From contig NZ_CP150918.1 of the NCBI RefSeq assembly GCF_039908635.1, forward strand, positions 1,240,001-1,304,000: a stretch of DNA of 64,000 nucleotides, given 5' to 3'. This document shows positions 36,979-45,499 of this stretch, in pieces. The stretch's first letter is position 1, and each line of letters begins with the position of its first letter. The DNA is from Pseudomonas purpurea (GTDB lineage: Bacteria > Pseudomonadota > Gammaproteobacteria > Pseudomonadales > Pseudomonadaceae). Under the pieces are notes generated by a model. The model was not told the DNA's origin. It saw nothing but the letters and a program-made list of their open reading frames with translations, and did no database searches. Position numbers and translations under genes: made by a program.

Positions 36979-37875
36979 ATGCCTGCCATTGACCACCCCT
37001 TGATTGATCAGTTTCTCGACGCCCTCTGGTTGGAGAAAGGCCTTTCCGATAACACTCGCGATGCTTATCGCAGTGACTTGGCACTGTTCAACGGCTGGGT
37101 GCAGGAAAAGGGTCTGGAGTTGCCCAATGCGGGCCGTGAGTTGATTCTCGATCACTTGGCCTGGCGCCTTGAGCAGTCCTACAAACCGCGATCCACTGCG
37201 CGTTTTCTCTCGGGGGTGCGTGGGTTTTATCGCTATTTGCTGCGTGAAAAACTGATCGCCGTTGACCCGACCTTACGTGTCGACATGCCGCAACTCGGCA
37301 GGCCATTGCCCAAGTCGTTGTCGGAAGCGGACGTCGAAGCCTTGCTCGCCGCGCCGGATCTGAGCGAAGCCATCGGTCAGCGGGATCGGGCCATGCTTGA
37401 GGTGTTGTATGCATGTGGTCTGCGGGTGACCGAACTGATCAGCCTGACCCTCGAACAAGTCAATCTGCGCCAGGGCGTGTTGCGGGTGATGGGCAAGGGC
37501 AGCAAGGAGCGACTCGTACCGATGGGGGAGGAAGCCATTGTCTGGGTCGAGCGCTACATGCGCGATGCGCGCGGTGAGTTGCTGGGCGGGCGACCCAGCG
37601 ATGTGCTGTTTCCCAGCCTGCGTGGCGAGCAAATGACCCGCCAGACCTTCTGGCATCGTATCAAGCATCAGGCCCAGGTCGCCGGCATCGGTAAATCGCT
37701 GTCGCCTCACACGTTGCGTCATGCCTTTGCCACGCACTTGCTCAACCACGGCGCCGACCTGCGGGTGGTGCAAATGCTGCTGGGCCACAGCGACCTGTCG
37801 ACTACGCAGATCTACACCCACGTGGCGCGGGCCCGTTTGCAAGACTTGCACGCCAAACATCACCCGCGCGGCTAG
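36979..37875 (+). CDS. xerD: Site-specific tyrosine recombinase XerD
   Basis: A 298-residue recombinase, exactly the XerD length from ATG 36979 (a GTG two codons earlier is possible). The N-terminal SAM-like core-binding domain spans about residues 5-90. The catalytic residues are seen in CGLRVTELISL (Arg), SPHTLRHAFATHLL (His, Arg), LLGHSDLSTTQIYTH (His, nucleophile Tyr). With XerC it resolves chromosome dimers at dif under FtsK control. dsbC follows, as in other pseudomonads. Confidence 0.96.
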   Translation: MPAIDHPLIDQFLDALWLEKGLSDNTRDAYRSDLALFNGWVQEKGLELPNAGRELILDHLAWRLEQSYKPRSTARFLSGVRGFYRYLLREKLIAVDPTLRVDMPQLGRPLPKSLSEADVEALLAAPDLSEAIGQRDRAMLEVLYACGLRVTELISLTLEQVNLRQGVLRVMGKGSKERLVPMGEEAIVWVERYMRDARGELLGGRPSDVLFPSLRGEQMTRQTFWHRIKHQAQVAGIGKSLSPHTLRHAFATHLLNHGADLRVVQMLLGHSDLSTTQIYTHVARARLQDLHAKHHPRG

Positions 37876-37904
37876 CGAATGCCTTCTGAGTAGACTGTGG
37901 CCTC

Positions 37905-38036
37905 TGTGGCGAGAGAGCTTGCTCCCGCTGGGCTGCGAAGCGGCCCCAAAACCTGCAGGCGCACTCTGTCAGACTAACTTCGTTGTCTGCTTTGCGACGG
38001 CTGCGCAGTCGAACGGGAGCAAGCTCCCTCGCCACA
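37905..38036. repeat. REP pair, GTGGCGAG(A/G)GAGC family
   Basis: Inverted copies between xerD and dsbC; the left copy has one base change (GAGAGAGC). Confidence 0.88.
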
Positions 38037-38200
38037 ATGAGTATTGCCAATCGAGCATCGTGTTTTCTCTGGCATCCTGCGCATTCGGTCACGCGGGCCT
38101 TATGTGGTAGGCTTTCCCGGTTTGCACGATGGGCGGTTATGACCCGGTGTTTCGGCACGGGCGTTCTGATCGTCCCATTTGTCCGCCTTCAGGAGTTCTC

Positions 38201-38932
38201 ATGCGTCTGACCCAGATTTTCGCCGCTGCCGCCATTGCGTTGCTCAGCACCTTTGCTGTCGCCGATGACGCGGCCGACAAAGCTATCCGTAAAAGCCTGG
38301 AGAACCTCCAGCTTGATACGCCGATCGAAACCATCACCGCCAGCCCGCTGACCGGCCTCTACGAAGTCAAGCTCAAGGGCAGCCGCGTCCTGTACGCCAG
38401 CGCCGACGGCCAGTACATTGTTCAGGGCTACCTGTTTCAGCTCAAGGACGGCAAACCGGTCAACCTGACCGAGAAGACCGAGCGCCTGGGTATCTCCAAG
38501 TTGATCAACGGTATTCCGGTGGCTGAAACCGTGGTTTACCCGGCCATTGGCGAAACCAAGACCCACATCACCGTGTTCACCGACACCACCTGCCCGTACT
38601 GCCACAAGCTGCATGCCGAAGTGCCTGCGCTGAACAAAATGGGCATTGAAGTGCGTTATGTTGCGTTCCCGCGCCAGGGCCTCGGCTCGCCGGGTGACGA
38701 GCAACTGCAAGCGGTCTGGTGCTCCAAGGACAAAAAAGCGGCCATGGATAAAATGGTCGACGGTACGCAAATCAAGGCTGCCAAGTGTGATAACCCGGTT
38801 GCCCGGCAGTTCGCGCTGGGCCAGTCGATTGGTGTGAACGGTACGCCGGCCATCGTTTTGGCTGACGGTCAGGTCATCCCGGGCTACCAGCCTGCGCCAC
38901 AAGTCGCCAAACTGGCGCTGGGTGCGAAATAA
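38201..38932 (+). CDS. dsbC: Thiol:disulfide interchange protein DsbC
   Basis: A 243-residue periplasmic disulfide isomerase. A signal peptide covers residues 1-21 (cleavage after AVA). An N-terminal dimerisation domain covers about 22-85, and a thioredoxin-fold domain has the active site TTCPYCHKLH (Cys131, Cys134) and the cis-proline in GVNGTPAIVL. A second cysteine pair (WCSKDKK, AKCDNP) is structural. ATG 38201 has AGGAG 6 bases upstream. Confidence 0.96.
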   Translation: MRLTQIFAAAAIALLSTFAVADDAADKAIRKSLENLQLDTPIETITASPLTGLYEVKLKGSRVLYASADGQYIVQGYLFQLKDGKPVNLTEKTERLGISKLINGIPVAETVVYPAIGETKTHITVFTDTTCPYCHKLHAEVPALNKMGIEVRYVAFPRQGLGSPGDEQLQAVWCSKDKKAAMDKMVDGTQIKAAKCDNPVARQFALGQSIGVNGTPAIVLADGQVIPGYQPAPQVAKLALGAK

Positions 38933-39002
38933 TCCTGTGTCGTCACGGTAAGCCTTTGACGATCATGGTTCGGTGACAGTGTTCACCGGGCCATTAATAG
39001 AG

Positions 39003-39053
39003 AGCCGCTTGCGTGCGGCTGTTTTCCACGGCCGACCTTGAGTCGGCCGTTTT
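39003..39053 (+). promoter_or_regulatory. Two tandem terminator-like hairpins directly before hom
   Basis: AGCCGC...GCGGCT followed by GTTTT (39003-39025), and ACGGCCGAC-CTTGA-GTCGGCCGT followed by TTT (39028-39053). The second ends 14 bases before the hom GTG and abuts its ribosome binding site GGGGAG. No promoter fits after them. They end the dsbC transcript or act as an attenuator for hom. Confidence 0.6.
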
Positions 39054-39067
39054 ATGGGGAGTTCAGA

Positions 39068-40373
39068 GTGAATCCGGTCAAAGTAGGCATCTGTGGGTTA
39101 GGTACCGTCGGTGGCGGCACCTTCAACGTACTTCAGCGCAACGCCGAGGAAATTGCTCGTCGTGCCGGGCGTGGAATCGAAGTGGCACAAATTGCCATGC
39201 GCACGCCAAAGCCTCAGTTCCAGACGACCGGTATTGCGATTACCAACGATGTCTTCGAAGTGGCCACGAACCCTGAGATCGACATCGTCATAGAGCTGAT
39301 GGGCGGCTACACCGTTGCCCGCGAGCTGGTACTCAAAGCGATCGAGAACGGCAAGCACGTGGTCACCGCGAACAAGGCGCTGATCGCCGTTCATGGGAAC
39401 GAAATCTTCGCCAAGGCCCGTGAGAAGGGCGTGATCGTCGCTTTCGAAGCGGCGGTGGCCGGTGGCATTCCGGTGATCAAGGCGATTCGCGAAGGCCTGT
39501 CGGCCAACCGCATCAACTGGGTTGCGGGGATCATCAACGGCACTGGCAACTTCATCCTCACCGAAATGCGTGAGAAAGGCCGCACCTTCGAAGACGTGCT
39601 CGCCGAGGCGCAAGCGCTGGGTTACGCCGAAGCCGATCCGACCTTCGACGTCGAAGGCATCGATGCCGCGCACAAGCTGACCATCCTGGCGTCCATCGCG
39701 TTTGGTGTTCCGCTGCAATTCGACAAGGCTTACACCGAAGGCATCACCAAGCTGACCACGGCTGACGTGAACTATGCCGAAGCCCTGGGCTATCGCATCA
39801 AGCACCTGGGCGTGGCACGCAGCACGGCCAGCGGTATCGAGTTGCGGGTACACCCGACGCTGATTCCGGCTGATCGCCTGATTGCCAACGTCAACGGCGT
39901 GATGAACGCAGTCATGGTCAACGGCGATGCTGCCGGCTCGACCCTGTTCTACGGCGCTGGCGCGGGCATGGAGCCAACGGCGTCCTCGGTGATCGCTGAC
40001 CTGGTGGACGTGGTTCGCGCCATGACCTCCGACCCGGAAAACCGTGTGCCGCACCTGGCCTTCCAGCCGGACTCGCTGTCGGCCCCACCCGATCCTGCCG
40101 ATCGAAGCCTGCGAAAGTGCCTACTACCTGCGCATCCAGGCCAAGGACCATCCGGGCGTGCTGGCCCAAGTGGCGACCATTCTGTCGGAGCGCGGCATCA
40201 ACATCGAATCGATCATGCAAAAGGAAGTCGAAGAACACGACGGTCTGGTGCCGATGATCCTGCTGACTCACCGTGTGCTGGAACAGCACATGAACGATGC
40301 GATTGCGGCCCTCGAAGCGCTGCAGGGCGTGGACGGTCCGGTTGTACGGATCCGTGTCGAGCACCTGAACTAA
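39068..40373 (+). CDS. hom: Homoserine dehydrogenase, interrupted by a +1 frameshift
   Basis: Hom reduces aspartate semialdehyde to homoserine, for threonine and methionine. The NAD-binding motif GICGLGTVGGGT is at the N-terminus and the catalytic region GTGNFILTEM ... FDVEGIDAAHKL follows. An extra C in the run at 40083-40086 shifts the frame after FQPDSLSA; skipping one base resumes HPILPIEACESAYYLRIQ and the ACT domain (KDHPGVLAQVATILSERGINI), giving 434 residues, the expected size. All other features are intact, so a sequencing error is favoured. GTG 39068 has GGGGAG upstream. thrC follows 66 bases on. Confidence 0.93.
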
Positions 40374-40439
40374 GCCGTTATCGTTCACCGGGCTCGCATG
40401 CGGGCCCGGGTTTGCGAACACTGTCTATTGGAGCCAGTC

Positions 40440-41849
40440 ATGCGTTATATCAGTACCCGCGGCCAGGCACCGGCCCTGAATTTCGAAGACGTTCTGCTGG
40501 CCGGTCTGGCCAGCGACGGTGGCCTGTACGTGCCGGAAAACCTGCCGCGTTTCACCCAGGAAGAGATCGCGTCCTGGGCCGGCCTGCCGTACCACGAGCT
40601 GGCCTTCCGGGTGATGCGCCCGTTCGTCACCGGCAGCATCCCGGACGCCGATTTCAAAAAGATTCTGGAAGAAACGTACGGTGTGTTTTCCCACAACGCC
40701 GTGGCGCCGCTGCGTCAGCTCAACGGCAACGAGTGGGTGCTGGAGCTGTTCCACGGCCCGACCCTGGCGTTCAAGGACTTTGCCCTGCAACTGCTCGGTC
40801 GTTTGCTCGACTACGTGCTGGCAAAACGCGGCGAGCGCGTGGTCATCGTGGGTGCAACGTCCGGTGATACCGGTTCGGCGGCGATCGAAGGCTGCAAGCA
40901 CTGCGACAACGTCGACATCTTCATCCTGCACCCGCATAACCGTGTGTCCGAAGTTCAGCGCCGGCAGATGACCACCATTTTCGGTGAGAACATCCATAAC
41001 ATCGCCATCGAAGGCAACTTCGATGACTGCCAGGAAATGGTCAAGGCGAGTTTCGCCGACCAGAGCTTCCTCAAGGGCACGCGCCTGGTGGCGGTGAACT
41101 CGATCAACTGGGCGCGGATCATGGCCCAGATCGTTTACTACTTCCACGCATCCCTGCAATTGGGCGGCCCGGCGCGTTCGGTGTCGTTCTCGGTGCCAAC
41201 CGGTAACTTCGGCGACATCTTCGCCGGTTACCTGGCCCGCAACATGGGCCTGCCGATCAACCAGTTGATCGTCGCCACCAACCGTAACGACATCCTGCAC
41301 CGCTTCATGAGCGGCAATCAGTACGTCAAGGAAACCCTGCACGCGACCCTGTCGCCGTCGATGGACATCATGGTCTCGTCGAACTTCGAACGCCTGCTGT
41401 TCGACCTGCATGGTCGCAACGGCGCAGCCATTGCCGGTTTGATGGACACCTTCAAACAGGGCGGCGGTTTCAGCGTTGAAGAAGAGCGCTGGACCGAAGC
41501 GCGCAAGCTGTTCGATTCGCTGGCGGTGGATGACGCGCAAACGTGCGAGACCATTGCTGAAGTCTTCGCCCAAACCGGCGAGTTGCTCGATCCGCACACT
41601 GCCATCGGCGTCAAGGCTGCGCGTGAGTGCCGTCGCAGCCTGGATATTCCGATGGTGATTCTGGGAACGGCCCACCCGGTCAAATTCCCTGAAGCCGTGG
41701 AAAAAGCAGGCGTAGGAAAAGCGCTGGAACTGCCTGCCCATCTTTCTGATTTGTTTGAGCGAGATGAGCGCTGCACCGTTTTGCCGAATGACCTGAAAGC
41801 CGTGCAGGCCTTTGTCAGTCAGCATGGCAACCGCGGCAAGCCACTCTGA
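40440..41849 (+). CDS. thrC: Threonine synthase
   Basis: A 469-residue PLP enzyme that converts O-phosphohomoserine to threonine. The PLP lysine is in GPTLAFKDFALQLLG (Lys112), with ATSGDTGSAAIEGC as phosphate-binding loop and SVPTGNFGDIFAGYLA further on. The long form with the N-terminal MRYISTRGQAPALNFEDVLL is the E. coli type. ATG 40440 follows TTGGAG. It is coupled functionally to hom upstream. Confidence 0.97.
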   Translation: MRYISTRGQAPALNFEDVLLAGLASDGGLYVPENLPRFTQEEIASWAGLPYHELAFRVMRPFVTGSIPDADFKKILEETYGVFSHNAVAPLRQLNGNEWVLELFHGPTLAFKDFALQLLGRLLDYVLAKRGERVVIVGATSGDTGSAAIEGCKHCDNVDIFILHPHNRVSEVQRRQMTTIFGENIHNIAIEGNFDDCQEMVKASFADQSFLKGTRLVAVNSINWARIMAQIVYYFHASLQLGGPARSVSFSVPTGNFGDIFAGYLARNMGLPINQLIVATNRNDILHRFMSGNQYVKETLHATLSPSMDIMVSSNFERLLFDLHGRNGAAIAGLMDTFKQGGGFSVEEERWTEARKLFDSLAVDDAQTCETIAEVFAQTGELLDPHTAIGVKAARECRRSLDIPMVILGTAHPVKFPEAVEKAGVGKALELPAHLSDLFERDERCTVLPNDLKAVQAFVSQHGNRGKPL

Positions 41850-41872
41850 CCGGGCAATCCTGTCACATTTTG

Positions 41873-41905
41873 AAGCCCGTCTCCTGACGGGCTTTCTCAT
41901 TTTTG
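41873..41905 (+). terminator. Intrinsic terminator after thrC
   Basis: AAGCCCGTC-TCCT-GACGGGCTT followed by TCTCATTTTT. It closes the hom-thrC unit. Confidence 0.9.
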
Positions 41906-41968
41906 CATGCGACACTTGCGACAGTTTCGCCCCCAAAGGACGGGCGAGTGTTCGTGAAGGAAGTGGCA

Positions 41969-43366
41969 ATGCGGTATTTCAGAGGGATAAAAACGGTCTT
42001 GAGTGCGATGGTGCTGACGAGTGCCCTGGGCGTCGGCCAGTGGGGGCTGGCGGCGCAGTTGGCGTCTCACGGTGCCGGTACGTCGATGCCGGTGGAACCA
42101 CTCAAACTCGATGCCGGGGAGCGGCAATGGATAGCGGAGCATCCGCGGATCGTCGTCGCCTCCCAGCAGTTTCCGTTGTATCTGTTCAAGGACGAACAGG
42201 GCCGATGGAGCGGTTTGAACCAGGACATTCTTGAGCGCATAGCGCGCATGACCGGGTTGCAGTTCGTGCACGAAGAGTCCTTTTCCACTGCCCAGTTGCT
42301 GGGGTTGCTCGAAAGTGGCAAGGCCGACATGAGCACAACCCTGGCCGCCAGCGAGGAGCGCAAGGCGTTTCTGGACTTCAGCCATGCCTTCGGCGGGTCC
42401 GGCTGGGTGTTTGTGGTGCGCGAATCCGCCCCGACGCTGCACTCGATGGATCAACTGGCCGGTAAAGTGTTGGCGCTGCCGGCCAGGCATGCCCTGGAGG
42501 CCGGCATCCGTCGCGACCATCCCCATATTCAATTGCGTACCGTGCAGACATACGCCGAGGCCAGGGCACTGGTCGAAAGCGGCGAGGCCGACGCGACAGT
42601 CGAAAACGAGAGTGGTGCACGCGTCTATCCCGCAGGCCAGCTCAAGGTCGGGCCGAGTATTGATGGCATGTGGGAGCCCGATCATCTGGCGCTGAGTAAA
42701 CACAGCCCGCTGTTACTGAGCATTCTGAACAAGGCCCTTGAGGCGTTTCCACCGACCGAGATGCGGGCCATCCGCTCAAAATGGCTCGCGGGTCTGACGG
42801 TCAATCAGGCCCCGTCGCTCTGGCAGCGGCTTTCCGAATGGGCGTGTTGGGGCGTGTTTATTGCCAGTGTTTTCGCGTTGATCTCCTTGCTCTGGAACCG
42901 CCGACTGAAGGCACAGGTTACGCAGCGAGTCGAGGTCCAGCGGCGTCTCGATGATGAATTGAGTTTTCAGCGAACCTTGATGGATGCCTTGCCTGACCCG
43001 ATGTTCGTGCGTGACATGAGTGGCCGGCTGATGCTGTGCAACAAGCGTTACGAAGAGCTGTTTTCAACCCGATTCGACCAGATCCAGGGCACCCTGCTGA
43101 CCGAGGCCGGTATTTTTCCCGACGCAACGGCCGAGCTGTTGCAAGCCGAACTCATGGATCAGCTCAGCACTCGCAGAAACAGGTTTCTGGATCGGCAATT
43201 GACGTTCAATAACGGGCCCCGGCAGGTCTATCAATGGACTGTGCCTTTCTATGCCGCCAATGGTCAGTTGCGTGGTGTATTGGGCGGCTGGATCGATACT
43301 GGCGCCCGCCAACGGGACGGTGCGCAACGGGATCTGTCTGCCGGGACGGGTGCGGCGCAGTTTTAA
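41969..43366 (+). CDS. BvgS/EvgS-like sensor without kinase domain (SBP domain, TM, PAS)
   Basis: A 465-residue membrane protein. A signal-like N-terminal helix is followed by a periplasmic substrate-binding domain (SBP_bac_3 type, about residues 50-275, with RIVVASQQFPLYLFKDEQGRWSG), a membrane helix near 290-312 (WGVFIASVFALISLLW) and a PAS domain (about 340-450: QRTLMDALPDPMFVRDMSG ... GVLGGWIDTG). The protein stops just after the PAS domain. No HisKA or HATPase domain occurs in any frame before the next gene 110 bases on. So it is a truncated sensor or a kinase-less receptor acting with the receiver gene downstream. ATG 41969 has GGAAG upstream. Confidence 0.82.
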   Translation: MRYFRGIKTVLSAMVLTSALGVGQWGLAAQLASHGAGTSMPVEPLKLDAGERQWIAEHPRIVVASQQFPLYLFKDEQGRWSGLNQDILERIARMTGLQFVHEESFSTAQLLGLLESGKADMSTTLAASEERKAFLDFSHAFGGSGWVFVVRESAPTLHSMDQLAGKVLALPARHALEAGIRRDHPHIQLRTVQTYAEARALVESGEADATVENESGARVYPAGQLKVGPSIDGMWEPDHLALSKHSPLLLSILNKALEAFPPTEMRAIRSKWLAGLTVNQAPSLWQRLSEWACWGVFIASVFALISLLWNRRLKAQVTQRVEVQRRLDDELSFQRTLMDALPDPMFVRDMSGRLMLCNKRYEELFSTRFDQIQGTLLTEAGIFPDATAELLQAELMDQLSTRRNRFLDRQLTFNNGPRQVYQWTVPFYAANGQLRGVLGGWIDTGARQRDGAQRDLSAGTGAAQF

Positions 43367-43477
43367 GAATAGTCCTATAGGCAGCGGCTACTTTTCCGAT
43401 GTGATGCTGAAGGACGCTCCCCTAGAGTGCAGTCTCATTGCGGCGAGAGACCGCGCCCGTCGTTACGGAGACTGCCC

Positions 43478-43906
43478 ATGCGCTCGCTGAAAGTACTGAT
43501 TCTTGAACCCAATCCCTTCCAGTTGATGGCGTTGCACCAGATGCTCAACGCGGTCGGCATCTACGATGTTCTGGCCGCCCATTCACTCAGCGCTGCGCGG
43601 CGTTCGCTGGGCCGCAGAGGAATGGTCGATATCGCCATTTGCGACCCGCAGCTCAAGGGCGGTGATGGCCTGGCGTTGTTGACGCACCTGACAGAGCACG
43701 TCGAGGCGCAGGCGCTGATTCTGATCGGTGACGTGGCCGCCAGCGTGCTGCAGGACGTAACCGCCATGACCTCCCGCAGTCCGGTGAGGCTGCTGGGGCA
43801 TCTGCGCAAACCCATTTCAGCGGTATTGATGCGCGACCTGCTGGATAACTATCAATTGGGCCAGTCGGGCAAGGTGCCCATGCCTCGCAGTGCGGTGGAC
43901 GTCTAG
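43478..43906 (+). CDS. Stand-alone response-regulator receiver protein
   Basis: A 142-residue CheY-like protein with no output domain. The phosphoacceptor is in DIAICDPQLKGGDGL (Asp56) and the conserved lysine in LRKPIS (Lys111). The acidic pocket is altered: the usual DD after the first strand reads EP (VLILEPNP), and the usual Thr/Ser after strand 4 is Gly (ILIGDVA). It may therefore signal unusually or not be phosphorylated well. ATG 43478 has GGAG 7 bases upstream. It follows the kinase-less sensor; receiver proteins like this often sit beside BvgS-type sensors. Confidence 0.82.
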   Translation: MRSLKVLILEPNPFQLMALHQMLNAVGIYDVLAAHSLSAARRSLGRRGMVDIAICDPQLKGGDGLALLTHLTEHVEAQALILIGDVAASVLQDVTAMTSRSPVRLLGHLRKPISAVLMRDLLDNYQLGQSGKVPMPRSAVDV

Positions 43907-44103
43907 TCACGGCGCACGCGTCGGGCATGTTCACAAACGCCGAAACGCAGCCTGTTTTTTTACTGTCATCTTTTGCGTGCATGCTCAGGTTGACGACGGT
44001 GGCCGTAAGGGCACCTTCGGCACTTTTCTCTCGGGCCGGTGGTCATGTGCAGTGGACACGCCCTTTAGGCACTTTGTTTGCGGACTATTGAGTGGTGATC
44101 GAG

Positions 44104-44391
44104 ATGGAAAGTATCAGCCTGTTGCTGGGTGAAGCGTTGAGCCCCTATCGGGTCTCGCTGACCCCGTCGGGTGCCCATGGTGAGTGCCTGGTGACCCTGC
44201 AAAGCACGAATGGCGTAATTGTGGTCAAGCGGGAGATCAATCAGGCCCAGTTGACCGACAAGCGTCTGTTGACGGACGTGGTCGATGGTTTGCACCGCGA
44301 TGTCTTGATTGCCGAGGGACGGTTGGAGCCTTGCGTGATCGCGGCTTTGCGCAACGCGGCACAAGACAGGCGTCTCGTCAGCCGAAATTGA
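44104..44391 (+). CDS. DUF3509 family protein
   Basis: A 95-residue protein of a Pseudomonas family with no known function. The typical segment is SLTPSGAHGECLVTL followed by VVKREINQAQLTDKRLLTDVVDGLHRDVLIAEG. It is soluble with no signal peptide. ATG 44104 is preferred to the in-frame GTG at 44092. It is a single-gene unit: 197 bases without other features precede it and a terminator follows. Confidence 0.85.
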   Translation: MESISLLLGEALSPYRVSLTPSGAHGECLVTLQSTNGVIVVKREINQAQLTDKRLLTDVVDGLHRDVLIAEGRLEPCVIAALRNAAQDRRLVSRN

Positions 44392-44506
44392 TCAGGAATT
44401 TTCGGGAACCTTCCCGTCCTTACGCAAGTCAGACTTTGCACAACAAGATCAAGCATTGTGCTCCGGTGCTTGTAGCTTGTTGTACTGGTCTTTGTAGGCC
44501 ACGTTT

Positions 44507-44544
44507 AACCCCGAGTTGTCTCCCCACTGCTCGGGGTTTCTTTT
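44507..44544 (+). terminator. Terminator between DUF3509 gene and the convergent periplasmic gene
   Basis: AACCCCGAG and CTCGGGGTT pair around 14 bases and are followed by TCTTTT. It lies 115 bases after DUF3509 and just before the end of the minus-strand gene, so it can act for both. Confidence 0.8.
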
Positions 44545-44556
44545 GCCCGGCGTTTG

Positions 44557-45423
44557 TCATTGCGCGGCAGGGCTTTGGAAAAACGCTCTGGCATCCATCA
44601 TGTAGTCGTCGCGGCTCGCGGGGTCGAGCCAGTGGCTGTAGAGCGTCATCAAGCGGCTATCGCGCAGCGGGCGCAATGCCTGGTTGATTTGGGTGATGGC
44701 CTGCCGGCCTTGTGCGGTGTCGGAACAGCCGATGTACCCCGACTGATAGCGCTCGATACCTTTGATCGGGTAGAAGATCAGCTCGTTGGCGGGTATGCCT
44801 TGCAACTGGGCCTGATAGCGGATTTCCGGCCAATAACCCAGCAGGGCCGATATCCGTCCCAACCGTTGCATTTGCATCAGGCTGCTGAGCGCCTCGTTGC
44901 CGTAATGCGCCGTTATGGTGTTGCCCGGCGCGACGGTCAGCATCTTATCGATCGTCTTTCCATAGCTGCGCTCGGCCACGATGCCCAGCTTTTTGCTGCG
45001 ACTGGCCAGCAGTGCGGCCAGGTCGACCTGACCGTCGGCGATGAAGGGTGCCAGCGCCGGCTGGTCCTGGTCCCTGACCGCCAGGCCGTTGCTGATAATG
45101 CGAAAGGCCGGAATTGAAAACACGATCTGTTTTGCCCGTTCCGAACTCCAGAGCAGTGCCGGGTCACAGGTGAAGCTGGGCTCGCGGAGCATTTGCAGGC
45201 CACGTGCGCGGTTGACCCGCACGATGCTGTGTTCGTACTCGGGCATGCTGGCGATCAACAGCGGCAGCAACTGATCGATGGCGCCCTGATTCTGCTGCGG
45301 GCCTTCGAAAATCGTCAGCGGAGGCAAGTCGCGCAGCAACCAGATCAACGTCTCTTTGGCCTGTGCCATGGACGGTACCGCCAGCGCGGCCAGCAGCATG
45401 CAAAACCCCAGCGCACGCTGCAT
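44557..45423 (-). CDS. Periplasmic substrate-binding-like protein (TIGR02285 type)
   Basis: A 288-residue exported protein. The signal peptide covers about residues 1-22 (MLLAALAVPSMAQA). The body is a type-2 periplasmic-binding-like fold lacking transporter neighbours: IWLLRDLPPLTIFEGPQQNQG, TCDPALLWSSERAKQIVFS and GYIGCSDTAQGRQAITQINQ. Such proteins are widespread in Pseudomonas with unknown ligands. ATG 45423 gives a clean signal peptide but its ribosome binding site is weak; the frame stays open upstream into the neighbouring gene's end. It is 76 bases downstream of the CoA transferase gene on the same strand. Confidence 0.8.
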   Translation of the reverse strand: MQRALGFCMLLAALAVPSMAQAKETLIWLLRDLPPLTIFEGPQQNQGAIDQLLPLLIASMPEYEHSIVRVNRARGLQMLREPSFTCDPALLWSSERAKQIVFSIPAFRIISNGLAVRDQDQPALAPFIADGQVDLAALLASRSKKLGIVAERSYGKTIDKMLTVAPGNTITAHYGNEALSSLMQMQRLGRISALLGYWPEIRYQAQLQGIPANELIFYPIKGIERYQSGYIGCSDTAQGRQAITQINQALRPLRDSRLMTLYSHWLDPASRDDYMMDARAFFQSPAAQ

Positions 45424-45499
45424 TCGCCCGCGTCGCCGATGGTGTGTCGAATGGCCGGTTACGGCCAGAAGAAGGTCGAGCGCTGGCAGCCCTTTCAGT

